The notes: generated by a model from the letters alone, not told the origin. Positions 45,130-55,137 are shown, numbered from the stretch's first letter. The stretch: 64,000 bases of DNA from Alphaproteobacteria bacterium (GCA_020632875.1 JACKET010000026.1:1-64000), one strand, 5' to 3'. Made by a program: numbers and translations.

Positions 45130-47130
45130 TCATCGCTTCGCGGCGTCGCGCACGCGCGGGTCCGGGTCTGACGCCACGGCGCCGAGCCAGCCGTCGACCA
45201 GGTCGGCGCGGCCGGTGCGCGCGCCCAGCCCCGCGAGCGCGTGGACCGCGGCGAGCCGCACGGTGGCGGACGGATCCGCGAGCATGCGGTTGAGCTGCGT
45301 GAGCTGACCGGCCTTTCCGGTGGCGCCGACCGCGAGCGTCGCCGTCGCTCGGACGTTCGCGTCCGCGTGGGTGAGCAGCGTGCGGCACCACGCCGCCCGC
45401 CCTTCGATCGCGTGCTCGGCCACCGCGAGGCACGCCCCGCACAGCGCCGCGATGCTCGCCGATCCCCCGATGGCGCCGACCGCGCGGGCCGGGTCGGCGA
45501 GCGCGGCGAGCGCGCGGGACCGCTGCGCCGGCAGACAGCTGCCCACGACCTCGAGCAGCGCGGTGTCGTCGGTCGGCAGCGGGTCGGGCAGGGGAGCAGG
45601 GGACTCCGGAGCCCACGCCGGCGCCGGACCCCCGGTGGATGGTGCCGGCGCGGTGGGCACCGGCGCAACAGGTGCCGCGGGCTCCCCGGAGAGCGTCTCC
45701 CACGACGCGTCCGTGTACGCGGGCGGTTCCACGGGCGTGGGGCGCGACGGCGGCGGCGCGAAGAGGTCTTCGAGCGACCCCGTGTCGCGCTCGCGGCGGT
45801 TCACGACCTCGACCGTGCCGTCCATCGCCGAGTCGAAGAGCGCGTCCATCCCCGATGCCGCGGGCGGGGAGTGGACCTCGACGTTCACGGGACCGGGCTC
45901 CGGCTTCGCGTTCAGCCGGAGCCGCCGCGGCCGGTCGGCGGGGACGTCGGCGGACGGCGTCGCCAGGACGAGCTCGTCGCGTGGAGGCGGGACGGCCGGC
46001 TCCGTCGGCGCATCGAAGGACGGGCCCTCCGGGACCGGCGTGGCCATGGGGTCGATCAAGCCCTCGGGCGAGAGGGTGCCCATGGGAGCGGCGAGGTCCG
46101 GGGACGGCGGTGTCGGGCCCAGCCCGCCGATGTCTGCGCCGAAGTCCTCGTCGGGGAGGTCGACCGACGCGAGCGCGTCGAGGAGCGCGGCGATCGACCA
46201 CCGCTCGGCCGGGTTCGGGCGGAGCGTGCGCTCGAAGATGGTGTCCAGGCGGCCACGCATGGGCTCGGCGACGCTCCCCTCGGGCAGCTTCGGAGGGAGG
46301 GCGCCACGCAGGGTCTGCAGGCACGCGACGATGTCGGAGCGGTCGACGAACCGGACGGGCGGCTCGCCGGTCAGGCAGAACCACAGCACGCACGCCGCCG
46401 CGTACACGTCGGACGACGGCTCCGGCGGCATGCCCTTGAACTGCTCGGGCGCCGCGAACTCGGGCGTGCCGACGAACGTGCCGACGGTCGTGAGCCCGTC
46501 GCCCATGAAGCCCGAGAGCTTCGCGATGCCGAAGTCCGCAACCAGCACGTGGGGCACGGCGTCGCGCGCGGTGACCTCGCGCAGCAGCACGTTCTGGGGC
46601 TTCAGGTCGCGGTGCACCACGCCGCGGCGGTGCGCCATCATCAGCGCGTCGAGGATCTGCTCCACGATGGCCGTGGCCGTGCGCACCGGCAGGGCCCCCG
46701 TGTGCCGGACGTGGTCGTAGAGGTTCCCGCCCGCCTCGTACAGCGTGACGAGGTACGCGGGCTTGCCGGCGCGGTGGACGAAGCCGCGGCTGCGCACGAT
46801 GTGCGCGTGGTCGAGCTCCTGCAGGACGCGCGCTTCGTTGCCCAGCCGCCGCAGGAAGGTGCCGTCGCTCTGCAGCAGCACCTTGATCGCGAGCTCGGGG
46901 CCGACCTCCTCGCCGTCGTCGTCGATCTCGCGGCACCGGTACGTGATGCCCGCTCCGCCGACCGCCACGCGCTCGTGCACGCTGTAGTGCCGGTCGAGCA
47001 GATCCCCCCGCTGCAGCAGGCGTCCCCAGCCGATCTGCGGACGGGGTGCACCACAGGCGAGGTTCGGGCACGCCTCGATGTCGGCGGCGAACGAGTTCAA
47101 GCAGCGTGCGCAGTAGTACGTGCGGCCCAT
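45130..47130 (-). CDS. Ser/Thr protein kinase with N-terminal zinc ribbon and C-terminal HEAT repeats
   Basis: The 666-residue cytoplasmic kinase opens with a cysteine knuckle pair (YYCARCLNSF, CPNLACGAPRP). A Hanks-type kinase follows: VAVGGAGITYRCRE (degenerate glycine loop), LAIKVLLQ, VVHRDLKPQNVLL, VLVADFGIAKLSG and AAPEQFKG. After a Pro-rich linker (about 340-500), helical HEAT-like repeats come last (DANVRATATLAVG, DPSATVRLAAVHALAGLG, DPDPRVRDAAKR), probably for protein binding. The ATG at 47130 is preferred because TATGCT lies 7 nt upstream and overlaps the earlier ATG at 47142. Confidence 0.92.
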   Translation of the reverse strand: MGRTYYCARCLNSFAADIEACPNLACGAPRPQIGWGRLLQRGDLLDRHYSVHERVAVGGAGITYRCREIDDDGEEVGPELAIKVLLQSDGTFLRRLGNEARVLQELDHAHIVRSRGFVHRAGKPAYLVTLYEAGGNLYDHVRHTGALPVRTATAIVEQILDALMMAHRRGVVHRDLKPQNVLLREVTARDAVPHVLVADFGIAKLSGFMGDGLTTVGTFVGTPEFAAPEQFKGMPPEPSSDVYAAACVLWFCLTGEPPVRFVDRSDIVACLQTLRGALPPKLPEGSVAEPMRGRLDTIFERTLRPNPAERWSIAALLDALASVDLPDEDFGADIGGLGPTPPSPDLAAPMGTLSPEGLIDPMATPVPEGPSFDAPTEPAVPPPRDELVLATPSADVPADRPRRLRLNAKPEPGPVNVEVHSPPAASGMDALFDSAMDGTVEVVNRRERDTGSLEDLFAPPPSRPTPVEPPAYTDASWETLSGEPAAPVAPVPTAPAPSTGGPAPAWAPESPAPLPDPLPTDDTALLEVVGSCLPAQRSRALAALADPARAVGAIGGSASIAALCGACLAVAEHAIEGRAAWCRTLLTHADANVRATATLAVGATGKAGQLTQLNRMLADPSATVRLAAVHALAGLGARTGRADLVDGWLGAVASDPDPRVRDAAKR

Positions 47131-47137
47131 CGCGCGA

Positions 47138-47143
47138 AGCATA
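47138..47143 (-). promoter_or_regulatory. -10 box TATGCT, leaderless spacing
   Basis: TATGCT (minus strand) ends 7 nt before the ATG at 47130 of the kinase gene. Confidence 0.55.
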
Positions 47144-47167
47144 CGCCACCAGAGCCGCCCGGACGGC

Positions 47168-48370
47168 TCACTCGTGGCGCAGCGCGTCGATCGGCTTCAT
47201 CGCCGCGGCCCGTCGCGCAGGGAAGAAGCCGAACACCACGCCGATGAACGCCGAGAAGCCGAACGCCAGCACGATGATGAGCGGGTCGACCACGAACGGG
47301 ATGTCGAGCACGGCCGACACGGTCCGCGACAGCACGAGGCCCGTGACGATGCCGAGCAGACCGCCCAGCCCCGAGAGCACCATGGCCTCGACGAGGAACT
47401 GCATGAGGACGTCCCGTGCCAGCGCGCCGATCGCGAGGCGGATGCCGATCTCGCGGGTGCGCTCCGTCACGCTCACCAGCATGATGTTCATGATGCCGAT
47501 GCCGCCGACGAGCAGGCTCACTGCGGCCACCGCGGCCAGGAAGCCCGTCAGCACGGACGAGATGTTGTTGAGCATCGACACGACCTCGGCCATGTCGCGC
47601 ACCGTGAAGTCGGCCTCGGCTCCGGCGCGGATGTGGCGGCGCTCGCGGAACAGTGCTTCGAGGTCCTCGCGGACCCGTGTGGAGTCGGCGTTCTCGTCGG
47701 CCGACACGAGGATCATCGCGATGTCGCGGTTCCCCCGCAGCCGCCGCTGGAACGTGCGCAGCGGCATAACGACGAGGTCGTCCTGGTCCTGCCCGAAGGT
47801 GTTCTGACCCTTCGGCTCGAGCGTGCCGACGACGCGGCAGGTCAGCGCATCGGTGCGCAGCGTGGCGCCGAGCGGGTCGCGGTTCGCGAACAGCTCCTCC
47901 ACGAGGGTCTGCCCGAGCACGCACACGTCGGCGCCCGACACGAGCTCGCCGTCCTCGAAGAACCGCCCACTGCCGATCTCCCAGCGCATCGCGCGGAAGT
48001 ACTCGTTGGTCGTGCCGGAGAGCTGGGTCCGCCACGTCTCCTCCTCCCAGGCCGCTACGGTGGGCGTGGAGTCGGTGGGCGCAACGGCCGCGACGCCGCG
48101 GATCTCCTGGACGATCGCCTCGACGTCCTTCTCGCTGAACGGCTTGCCGGCGCCGCGGCCCGGGCCGTGCCCGCCGCCGGGGACCACGAACAGCAGGTTC
48201 TGGCCGAACGAGGCGAGGTCGTCGTTCACGGCCTGGGTCGCGCCCTGGCCGATGCTCACCATGGCGATCACTGCAGCGACGCCGATCAGCACGCCCAGGG
48301 AGGTGAGGGCGGTCCGCGCGAGGTTCCGCCGGAGCTGGCGCACGGCGAGCCGGAAGGAGGTCCAGATCAC
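47168..48370 (-). CDS. MacB-like ABC transporter permease
   Basis: The 400-residue membrane protein has an N-terminal helix (LARTALTSLGVLIGVAAVIA), a periplasmic MacB core domain (about 45-240) and three C-terminal helices with the FtsX signature (LLVGGIGIMNIMLVSVTERT, REIGIRLAIGA). In MacAB-type systems it moves lipids, toxins or lipoproteins by mechanotransmission. The GTG start overlaps the ATPase stop as GTGA, completing an order of fusion protein, ATPase, permease. Confidence 0.93.
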   Translation of the reverse strand: MIWTSFRLAVRQLRRNLARTALTSLGVLIGVAAVIAMVSIGQGATQAVNDDLASFGQNLLFVVPGGGHGPGRGAGKPFSEKDVEAIVQEIRGVAAVAPTDSTPTVAAWEEETWRTQLSGTTNEYFRAMRWEIGSGRFFEDGELVSGADVCVLGQTLVEELFANRDPLGATLRTDALTCRVVGTLEPKGQNTFGQDQDDLVVMPLRTFQRRLRGNRDIAMILVSADENADSTRVREDLEALFRERRHIRAGAEADFTVRDMAEVVSMLNNISSVLTGFLAAVAAVSLLVGGIGIMNIMLVSVTERTREIGIRLAIGALARDVLMQFLVEAMVLSGLGGLLGIVTGLVLSRTVSAVLDIPFVVDPLIIVLAFGFSAFIGVVFGFFPARRAAAMKPIDALRHE

Positions 48371-49062
48371 GCGGCCCCCGGCGTGTCGCGGCCGACGATG
48401 CACCCGTCGCGGAAGCGCAGGATGGCGCTCGCGTAGCGGGCCATCTCCTCTTCGTGGGTCACCATCAGGATCGTGATGCCGCGGTCGCGGTTGAGGCTCG
48501 CCAGCAGCTCCATCACCTCGATCGACCGCGCCGTGTCGAGGTTCCCGGTGGGCTCGTCCGCGAGGAGCAGCTCCGGATCGGTCACGATGGCCCGCGCCAT
48601 CGCGACGCGCTGCTGCTGGCCGCCCGACAGCTCGTTCGGCGCGTGGGACGCCCGGTCGCCGAGGCCCACGTCGACGAGGGCCCGCATCGCCCGCTCCCTC
48701 CGCTCGGCGGCGCCCATCCCGCGGTAGACGAGCGGCAGCTCCACGTTCTCGAGCGCGCTCGTCCGGGGGAGCAGGTTGAAGCCCTGGAACACGAAGCCGA
48801 GGTAGTTCCTGCGCAGGAGCGCGCGCTGGTTCTGGGAGAGCTCGGTGACCTCCACGCCGTGGAAGCGGTGGGAGCCCTCGGTCGGCTCGTCCAGACACCC
48901 GACGATGTTGAGGCAGGTGGACTTGCCGCTCCCCGAAGGCCCCATCAGCGCGAGGAACTCGCCGGGGCTCACCGCGAGGTCGATCCCGGCGAGCGCGGCC
49001 ACGCGGGCCTCACCCGTGCCGTAGATGCGGGTGACCCCGGTGAGCTCGACGAGCGCGCTCAT
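48367..49062 (-). CDS. MacB/LolD-like ABC transporter ATP-binding protein
   Basis: The 231-residue ATPase has Walker A GPSGSGKST, Q-loop FVFQGFNLLPR, signature LSGGQQQRVAMARA and Walker B LLLADEPTGNLD with the H-loop VTHEEEMA. DEPTGNLD is typical of the MacB/LolD branch. It overlaps the fusion-protein gene upstream and the permease gene downstream by 4 nt each. Confidence 0.95.
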   Translation of the reverse strand: MSALVELTGVTRIYGTGEARVAALAGIDLAVSPGEFLALMGPSGSGKSTCLNIVGCLDEPTEGSHRFHGVEVTELSQNQRALLRRNYLGFVFQGFNLLPRTSALENVELPLVYRGMGAAERRERAMRALVDVGLGDRASHAPNELSGGQQQRVAMARAIVTDPELLLADEPTGNLDTARSIEVMELLASLNRDRGITILMVTHEEEMARYASAILRFRDGCIVGRDTPGAA

Positions 49063-50261
49063 CGCCGGGTCTTCTCGACCACGCCGGTGATCACCACGTC
49101 GCCTTCGGTCAGCGGGCCCTCTTCGATGACCGTGTGCCGGCCGTCGGTCGCGAGCGGCAGGACCTCGACGGCACGGGGCTCCCCGTCGTCCCCCACGATC
49201 CACACCCGCGCCACGCGACGGCCTTCGCGGGGCTCGGGCGGAGCGAGCTCGCTCTTCGGCGGCTCGAAGCGCAGCGCGGAGTTCGGGACGAGCAGCACCT
49301 CGTCGAACGACTCCGTCGCGATGGACGCCGTGGCCGTCATCCCCGGGCGCAGCACGAGGTCGGGGTTCTCGAGGGTCAGGTGCGCGGCGTACGTGACGAC
49401 ATCGGTCGCGGCGACCGGCGCGAGGTCGACTTTCTCGACGTGCGCGTCGAACACGCGGTCCGTGAAGGCGGCGACCGTGAAATCCGCGGACTGGCCGGGC
49501 TCGATACGGCCCACGTCCGCTTCGTCCACCTCGACCTCGACCTTCATCTTCGACAGGTCGCGCGCGACGCGGAACAGCGTGGCGGCCTGGAGCGCGGAGA
49601 CGACCGCCTGCCCCGGCTCGACGTTGCGCTCGAGCACCACGCCGTCGATCGGCGAGACGATGCGGGCCTTCTCGAGGTTCGTGTGCGCGGCGTCGTCGGA
49701 CGCCCGGGCCTGCCGGAGCTGCGCCTCGGCGAGCGCCAGGGAGGCGACGGCGACCTCGTGGCTCGTGCGGGCCTGGTCGTAGGCGGCCTGGGAGATGGCG
49801 TTCTTCGCGATCAGGTCTTTCGCACGGTCGCGCTCGACCTTCGCGGCGTTCACGTTGGCGAGCGCCTGGCGGACCGAGGCATCGCCCGCGTCGACCTGGG
49901 CGTGCGACTGCCGGGCCTGCGCGGTGAGGACCTGCGTGTCGAGCTCGGCGAGCACCTGGCCCGCGTGGACCGTGTCGTTCGCCTCGACGTACACCTGGCG
50001 CACGATGCCCGAGAGCTCGGAGCTCACGCTCACCTCGTCGAGCGGCTCGAGCTTGCCGACCGCCGTGACGGTGAGGGCGAGCTGCCCGCGCTCGACGTCC
50101 TTCGTCTCGAAACCACCGGTGTCGCGGGCTCCGCGGGGGTAGGCCCACCAGACGAGGCCCACCAGCAGGGCCAGGCCGAGCGCACCGAGCGCGAATCCAC
50201 GCCCACGGCCGCCGCGGTTCTCGAGGGTCTTGCGAACGTCGTCGTCCGAGGCGAGGTCCAT
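49059..50261 (-). CDS. MacA-like periplasmic membrane-fusion protein
   Basis: The 400-residue protein has an N-terminal anchor (FALGALGLALLVGLVWWAY), a biotinyl-lipoyl-type hairpin (VSSELSGIVRQVYVEANDTV and SPIDGVVLERNVEPGQ), a long coiled-coil between them (about 105-205) and beta-barrel domains. It links the MacB-type pump to an outer-membrane channel, but no TolC gene is in the window. GGAGGA lies before the ATG. Confidence 0.93.
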   Translation of the reverse strand: MDLASDDDVRKTLENRGGRGRGFALGALGLALLVGLVWWAYPRGARDTGGFETKDVERGQLALTVTAVGKLEPLDEVSVSSELSGIVRQVYVEANDTVHAGQVLAELDTQVLTAQARQSHAQVDAGDASVRQALANVNAAKVERDRAKDLIAKNAISQAAYDQARTSHEVAVASLALAEAQLRQARASDDAAHTNLEKARIVSPIDGVVLERNVEPGQAVVSALQAATLFRVARDLSKMKVEVEVDEADVGRIEPGQSADFTVAAFTDRVFDAHVEKVDLAPVAATDVVTYAAHLTLENPDLVLRPGMTATASIATESFDEVLLVPNSALRFEPPKSELAPPEPREGRRVARVWIVGDDGEPRAVEVLPLATDGRHTVIEEGPLTEGDVVITGVVEKTRR

Positions 50262-50325
50262 CGCTGTCCTCCGGGCTCCTGCTTAGCCGGTGGCGCCCCG
50301 TACGGCGTGTCCCTGCAACGCTGGA

Positions 50326-50331
50326 TACACG
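50326..50331 (+). promoter_or_regulatory. Weak -10 box TACACG
   Basis: TACACG ends 6 nt before the ATG at 50338. The last base is not T, but the spacing is that of the leaderless genes. Confidence 0.3.
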
Positions 50332-50337
50332 GTGGGC

Positions 50338-50616
50338 ATGGGACGGTTCTACTGCGCGCGGGCCTATTGGCTGATGCACCGCGATCTCCTGGTGCTGACC
50401 GGGAAGATCCTCGAAGAGCCCGTGCAGCCCGGCACGGCCATCGATCTGCCGAAGTCCATCCGGGGTCCGGGGCTCGTCCCGATCCACTCGGTGCAGGAGG
50501 TCACGTTCGACGACCGCCCGCCCGAGCTCGGCGTCGTCATCGAGATGCGTCACCTCGATGCCGCGCCGATGATGGAGCCCTCGCACCTCGAGGGGCGAGA
50601 GCTCAAGACGTTCTGA
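50338..50616 (+). CDS. Small hypothetical protein, possible EF-Tu domain-2-like barrel
   Basis: The 92-residue protein has short strands in the order of a translation-factor domain 2: LLVLTGKILEEPVQPGTAID, LVPIHSVQEVTFDDRP, ELGVVIEMRH and SHLEGRELKTF. The likeness is only in pattern and may be misleading. There are no helices or signal peptide. The gene lies alone between the MacA gene and recA, divergent from the former and convergent with the latter. Confidence 0.5.
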   Translation: MGRFYCARAYWLMHRDLLVLTGKILEEPVQPGTAIDLPKSIRGPGLVPIHSVQEVTFDDRPPELGVVIEMRHLDAAPMMEPSHLEGRELKTF

Positions 50617-50619
50617 GCG

Positions 50620-51630
<1,011 letters not shown>

Positions 51631-51655
51631 GTGGTCCTCCTGGGACTCTGGGTTT

Positions 51656-53149
51656 TCAGGCGATTCCCGCGAGCGGGCGGAACGCGAGCGCTCCGACGAC
51701 GTGGGGAAAGCGGACGGACGCGCTGGCATCGAGGTCGGCGAGGGTTCGCGCGACCTTCTGGATCCGCGTCGTGGAGCGGGCGGAGAGGCCGTGGCGCTGG
51801 GCCGAGCGGCGGAGCAGGTCGCGGGCCTCGGCGTCGAAGGCGCCGTGCTCCTCGATGCCGGGCGCGTCGAGCTGGGCGTTCGGCACGGTCTGGCCGCGCT
51901 CGGCCTGGCGTCGGCGTGCGGCGACGACGCGGGCGCGGACCTCTGCGGACGACTCGCCGCGCGGGCCGTCCAGCAGCTCGCCCGGCGGGACGGCCGCCAT
52001 CTCGACGTGCAGGTCGATGCGGTCGAGGATCGGGCCGGACAGCTTGCGGCGGTACGCCTGGACCGCGGCGTCGGAGCACACGCAGGCCTGCTCGGACCCC
52101 AGGTGCCCGCACGGGCACGGGTTGCTCGCGAGGACCAGCGTGAGCCGCGCGGGCCACGTCACGTTGCCCATCGCGCGGGTGACGCGGATCTCGCCGTCCT
52201 CGAGGGGCTGGCGGAGAACCTCGAGCGCGCTGCGCCGGAACTCCGCGGCCTCGTCGAGGAACAGCACGCCGTGGTGGGCGAGCGCCACTTCGCCCGGGCG
52301 CAGGGAGTGGCTGCCGACGAGCCCCGCGACCGTGACGGTGTGGTGGGGCGCGCGGAACGGACGTGCGCCGAGCATCGTGGCGCCGGTGAGGAGACCCGCC
52401 GCGCAGTGGACCTGCGTGCACTCCAGCGCCTCGTCGAACGTCAGCGGTGGGAGGATCGAGGGGAGGCGCTGCGCCAGCATGGACTTCCCGCAGCCCGGGG
52501 GGCCCACGAGCAGCAGGTGGTGCGCGCCGGCCGCGGCGACCTCGAGCGCCCGGCGGGCCACGATCTGCCCGCGGACGTCGGCCAGATCGGGGACCCGGTC
52601 CGCGACGGGTGCGACGGGCTCCGCGATGGCGCGGGGATCGGACGCGGCGGTCAGCCAGTCGACGACCTCGGCGAGGCTCCGCGCGCCCCAGACCGTGGCG
52701 CCGGGCACCATGGCCGCCTGAGGGGCGTTGTCCTCGGGGACGACGAGGATGCGGCCCGCGTCACGCGCGGCCATCGCGAGCGACAGTGAGCCCCGGATGG
52801 GCCGCAGTCGCCCGTCGAGCGCCAGCTCTCCGGCGGCGAGCACGGTCTGGACGGCGTTCTCCGGCACCACGCCCTCCGCGGCGAGGATGCCGAGCGCCAT
52901 GGGCAGGTCGAGCGCGGTGCCCTCCTTGCGGAGGTCCGCCGGCGCGAGGTTGATCACGACGCGCTTGCGCGGGAACTCGTGGCCGCTGGCCTCGATCGCG
53001 GATCGCACGCGTTCGGCGCTCTCCCGCACGGCGCTCGCGGGGAGCCCCACGATGCACACCGCGGGCAACCGCCGCAGCAGGTCGACCTCGACCTCCACCT
53101 GGACCGCGTTCACGCCCTGCAGCGCGGCCGATGCAACGGTCGTCGCCAT
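51656..53149 (-). CDS. YifB/ComM-family Mg-chelatase-like AAA+ ATPase
   Basis: The 497-residue protein has the ChlI N-terminal domain (LPAVCIVGLPASAVRESAER, VVINLAPADLRKEGTALDLP), an AAA+ core (VGPPGCGKSMLAQRLP, RPFRAPHHT, GVLFLDEAAEF, LVLASNPCPCG) and the C-terminal domain (SARSTTRIQKVARTLADLD). ComM-type members help branch migration during natural transformation, and being next to recA fits that. The ATG was chosen over a GTG 6 nt upstream because GGGAGG sits five bases before it. Confidence 0.95.
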   Translation of the reverse strand: MATTVASAALQGVNAVQVEVEVDLLRRLPAVCIVGLPASAVRESAERVRSAIEASGHEFPRKRVVINLAPADLRKEGTALDLPMALGILAAEGVVPENAVQTVLAAGELALDGRLRPIRGSLSLAMAARDAGRILVVPEDNAPQAAMVPGATVWGARSLAEVVDWLTAASDPRAIAEPVAPVADRVPDLADVRGQIVARRALEVAAAGAHHLLLVGPPGCGKSMLAQRLPSILPPLTFDEALECTQVHCAAGLLTGATMLGARPFRAPHHTVTVAGLVGSHSLRPGEVALAHHGVLFLDEAAEFRRSALEVLRQPLEDGEIRVTRAMGNVTWPARLTLVLASNPCPCGHLGSEQACVCSDAAVQAYRRKLSGPILDRIDLHVEMAAVPPGELLDGPRGESSAEVRARVVAARRRQAERGQTVPNAQLDAPGIEEHGAFDAEARDLLRRSAQRHGLSARSTTRIQKVARTLADLDASASVRFPHVVGALAFRPLAGIA

Positions 53150-53404
53150 GCTCACCTCCCGCGGCGCCCTTCAGCGAGGGTCGTGCCAGGAGGTGAGGTT
53201 GGGTTAGAGTCAGGCTTGGAGGCGGATCATCCTCGGAATGTGGGGAGGCGGGGTGACGGAGGTCCTCGCCGTCCGGATTTCCGGTGATCCGCGGGCGACG
53301 CCGTGCCTGACGGTGACGTCAGGCTGTCGGACGGCGAGGTCGGGTGTCGGGTGCGGGCGAGGGTGGCCGACGGGGGGGGGGCGTGTCCGGAGCAACGGGC
53401 CCGG

Positions 53405-53444
53405 AACGCATCCTCGCTGGAAGCATCGGGGGTCGAACGCATCC
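53405..53444 (+). repeat. 40-bp inverted repeat, left arm
   Basis: The arm contains GAAGCATCGGGGGTCGAACG and is the near-exact reverse complement of 53531-53570, with about four mismatches. The two could fold into a long stem with an 86-nt loop. Confidence 0.85.
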
Positions 53445-53474
53445 CTCGGGTCCCGAGGAGCGCGACTTGGATGC

Positions 53475-53511
53475 GTTCGTGGTCCGATGCCTCCCATTCC
53501 GAGGCGCGCGG
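53475..53511 (-). repeat. Divergent third copy of the 40-bp unit
   Basis: GGATGCGTTCG then TCCGATGCCTCC shares the spacing and sequence of the right arm with several substitutions. It shows that the element is a repeated unit and not one hairpin only. Confidence 0.55.
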
Positions 53512-53530
53512 GGTCTGAAATCGTCACGCA

Positions 53531-53570
53531 GGATGCGTTGAACCCCCGATGCTTCCGCGGAGGATGCGTT
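53531..53570 (-). repeat. 40-bp inverted repeat, right arm
   Basis: It contains GGATGCGTTGAACCCCCGAT and GGAGGATGCGTT, complementary to the left arm at 53405-53444. Confidence 0.85.
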
Positions 53571-53714
53571 TCCCGTCCGATGCGCCCGAGACCGAACGTC
53601 GCGGGCGGGCGGGGCTCCGAGCGAGCCCGCGCGTTGGACGGTGTCTCCTCGCGACCACTTGACGCGTCAATAAAATAGTAGAGCTCGCGATATGGACCTC
53701 GAAAGGCAGGCTCA

Positions 53715-53743
53715 CGCGATGTTCGGGTTCGCTCTGACACCGG
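53715..53743 (+). repeat. Dispersed repeat, copy 3 (29 bp)
   Basis: It contains GTTCGGGTTCGCTCTGACAC. Similarity with copy 1 also extends upstream (AGTAGA, TCGAA in the same order), so the element is larger than 29 bp. Confidence 0.9.
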
Positions 53744-53807
53744 ATTTGGTGAAGTACGTTACACACGTCCCGCGCCGGGCGATGCAATCCAGGTCGCCGC
53801 AGACGCG

Positions 53808-53842
53808 GACACTCGACACTCGACACTCGACACTCGACACTC
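53808..53842. repeat. Heptanucleotide array (GACACTC)x5
   Basis: Five perfect GACACTC units. The unit differs from GACACCC at 19374-19450 by one base, so the two arrays, 34 kb apart, belong to one family. Confidence 0.95.
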
Positions 53843-53916
53843 GAGGACTCGACGAGCACTCGACACAGGACACCCGACCTCGGCACTCGAAGCCGACGAC
53901 TGCCGAGGCCCGCGGA

Positions 53917-55137
53917 TCAGTCCTGCCCGACGAGCTTCCCGCCGGGCGCCTTGCCCACGAGCTCGCCGCGCACGGCCACCATCTCGCCGTTCACCATGAC
54001 GAGATCGGGCTTCGGAGCGGCCTCGCGGTCGAGGTACGGCGACCAGCCCGCACCGGAGAGCAGCGTGTCGCCGCCGACGCGCGTGATCTCGCCCTCGGCG
54101 AACAGGATCAGATCGGCGTCGGCGCCCTTCGCGATGCGGCCCTTGTTCTCGAGCCCGAAGATCCGCGCGGGCGCTTCGCTCGTGAGCGACACCAGCATCT
54201 CGAGGCTGAGCCGCCCGTACTTCACGGCCGACAGCATCAGCGGGAACAGCAGCTCGCTGCCCGGCACGCCCTCGGAATCCGCGGCGGCCGAGTGGTGGTC
54301 GGACGCGACGCAGTCGAGGCGGCCGCGGCGGACGGCGGTCCACAGGGTGCGGCGATCCTGCTCGGGACGGACGGGCGGCACGGTGCGTACGTCGTCTTCT
54401 TCGGCCGACAGGAACAGGTGGTGTGGCGTGACGCCCGTGGTGACGGGGAGATCGCCGCGCACCGGGTCGAGCAGGTCGAGCTCGGCGGCCGTGGAGAGGT
54501 GCACCCAGTGCACGGGACGCTCGTGCTCGCGCACCGCGCGCATGACTGCGAGCGCCTCGGGGCTGCCCTCGGGCGTGCCGTCGGCGTTGGGGCGCAGCTC
54601 GAGCGGGTCGGCCGTGCGCACCTGGACGCCGAGCACGCCGCCGATGGGCACGAAGCTCTCGAGCAGGTCGGGCGCGATGCAGTCGGAGCCGCTGCCGAGG
54701 CACGCGAGGGTGCCGACGATGAGGCGCTGCTCGATGGCCTTCGCGAGGGCTTCGCTGTTGTCGGCGGTGGCCTTGCCCCACAGCCCGAAGTTGCACCAGC
54801 TGCGGCTGCTCGCGGCGTTCGCACGCTCGCGCGCGCTGTCGGCGTCGGTGACGGGGTGGTCGCCGCTCGGCAGGCCGAGGACGGTGGTGACGCCGCCCGT
54901 GACCGCAGCGCGCGACTCGCGCTCCCACACCGAAGGGTCGCCGTTCGGCGAGAACTGCACCGCGGTGTCGATGACGCCCGGCATGAGGAACTTGCCGATG
55001 GCGCTGATCTCACGCTTCGCCGAGCGCGGCGGGCGGGGCCCGACGTACGCGAACTTGCCGTTCTTGATCGCCACGTCCGCGACCTGTCGGCCCTGGGAGG
55101 TCACGATGGTGGCGTCGCGGATGATGAGGTCGTACAC
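53917..55137 (-). CDS. Dihydroorotase/hydantoinase-like amidohydrolase with lost HxH motif
   Basis: The 406-residue protein has the composite fold of class I dihydroorotases: MYDLIIRDATIVTSQGRQVA, MPGVIDTAVQF, VHWVHLSTAAELDLL, VTPHHLFLS, DCVASDHHSAA and GRIAKGADADLILFAEGE. In active enzymes the segment after PGxID reads xHxHF and binds zinc; here Ala59 and Gln61 replace both His. The other His and Asp ligands are kept. It may be an inactive, PyrC-like structural partner of aspartate transcarbamoylase or an enzyme with one metal. The GTG start has GGAG six bases upstream. Confidence 0.85.
   Translation of the reverse strand: MYDLIIRDATIVTSQGRQVADVAIKNGKFAYVGPRPPRSAKREISAIGKFLMPGVIDTAVQFSPNGDPSVWERESRAAVTGGVTTVLGLPSGDHPVTDADSARERANAASSRSWCNFGLWGKATADNSEALAKAIEQRLIVGTLACLGSGSDCIAPDLLESFVPIGGVLGVQVRTADPLELRPNADGTPEGSPEALAVMRAVREHERPVHWVHLSTAAELDLLDPVRGDLPVTTGVTPHHLFLSAEEDDVRTVPPVRPEQDRRTLWTAVRRGRLDCVASDHHSAAADSEGVPGSELLFPLMLSAVKYGRLSLEMLVSLTSEAPARIFGLENKGRIAKGADADLILFAEGEITRVGGDTLLSGAGWSPYLDREAAPKPDLVMVNGEMVAVRGELVGKAPGGKLVGQD

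Larger units (their letters stand above)
53150..53916. other. Intergenic repeat-rich region
   Basis: No gene is supportable in this 767-bp gap. It contains a 40-bp inverted repeat with a third divergent copy between the arms, the dispersed 29-bp repeat, and a GACACTC array. The flanking genes are both on the minus strand. Promoters of yifB should lie at the left edge. Confidence 0.7.

Noticed and set aside
53371..53381. G-tract inside the intergenic region
   Set aside because: A homopolymer of about ten Gs in a GC-rich sequence may be a sequencing artefact or chance; no function can be argued.
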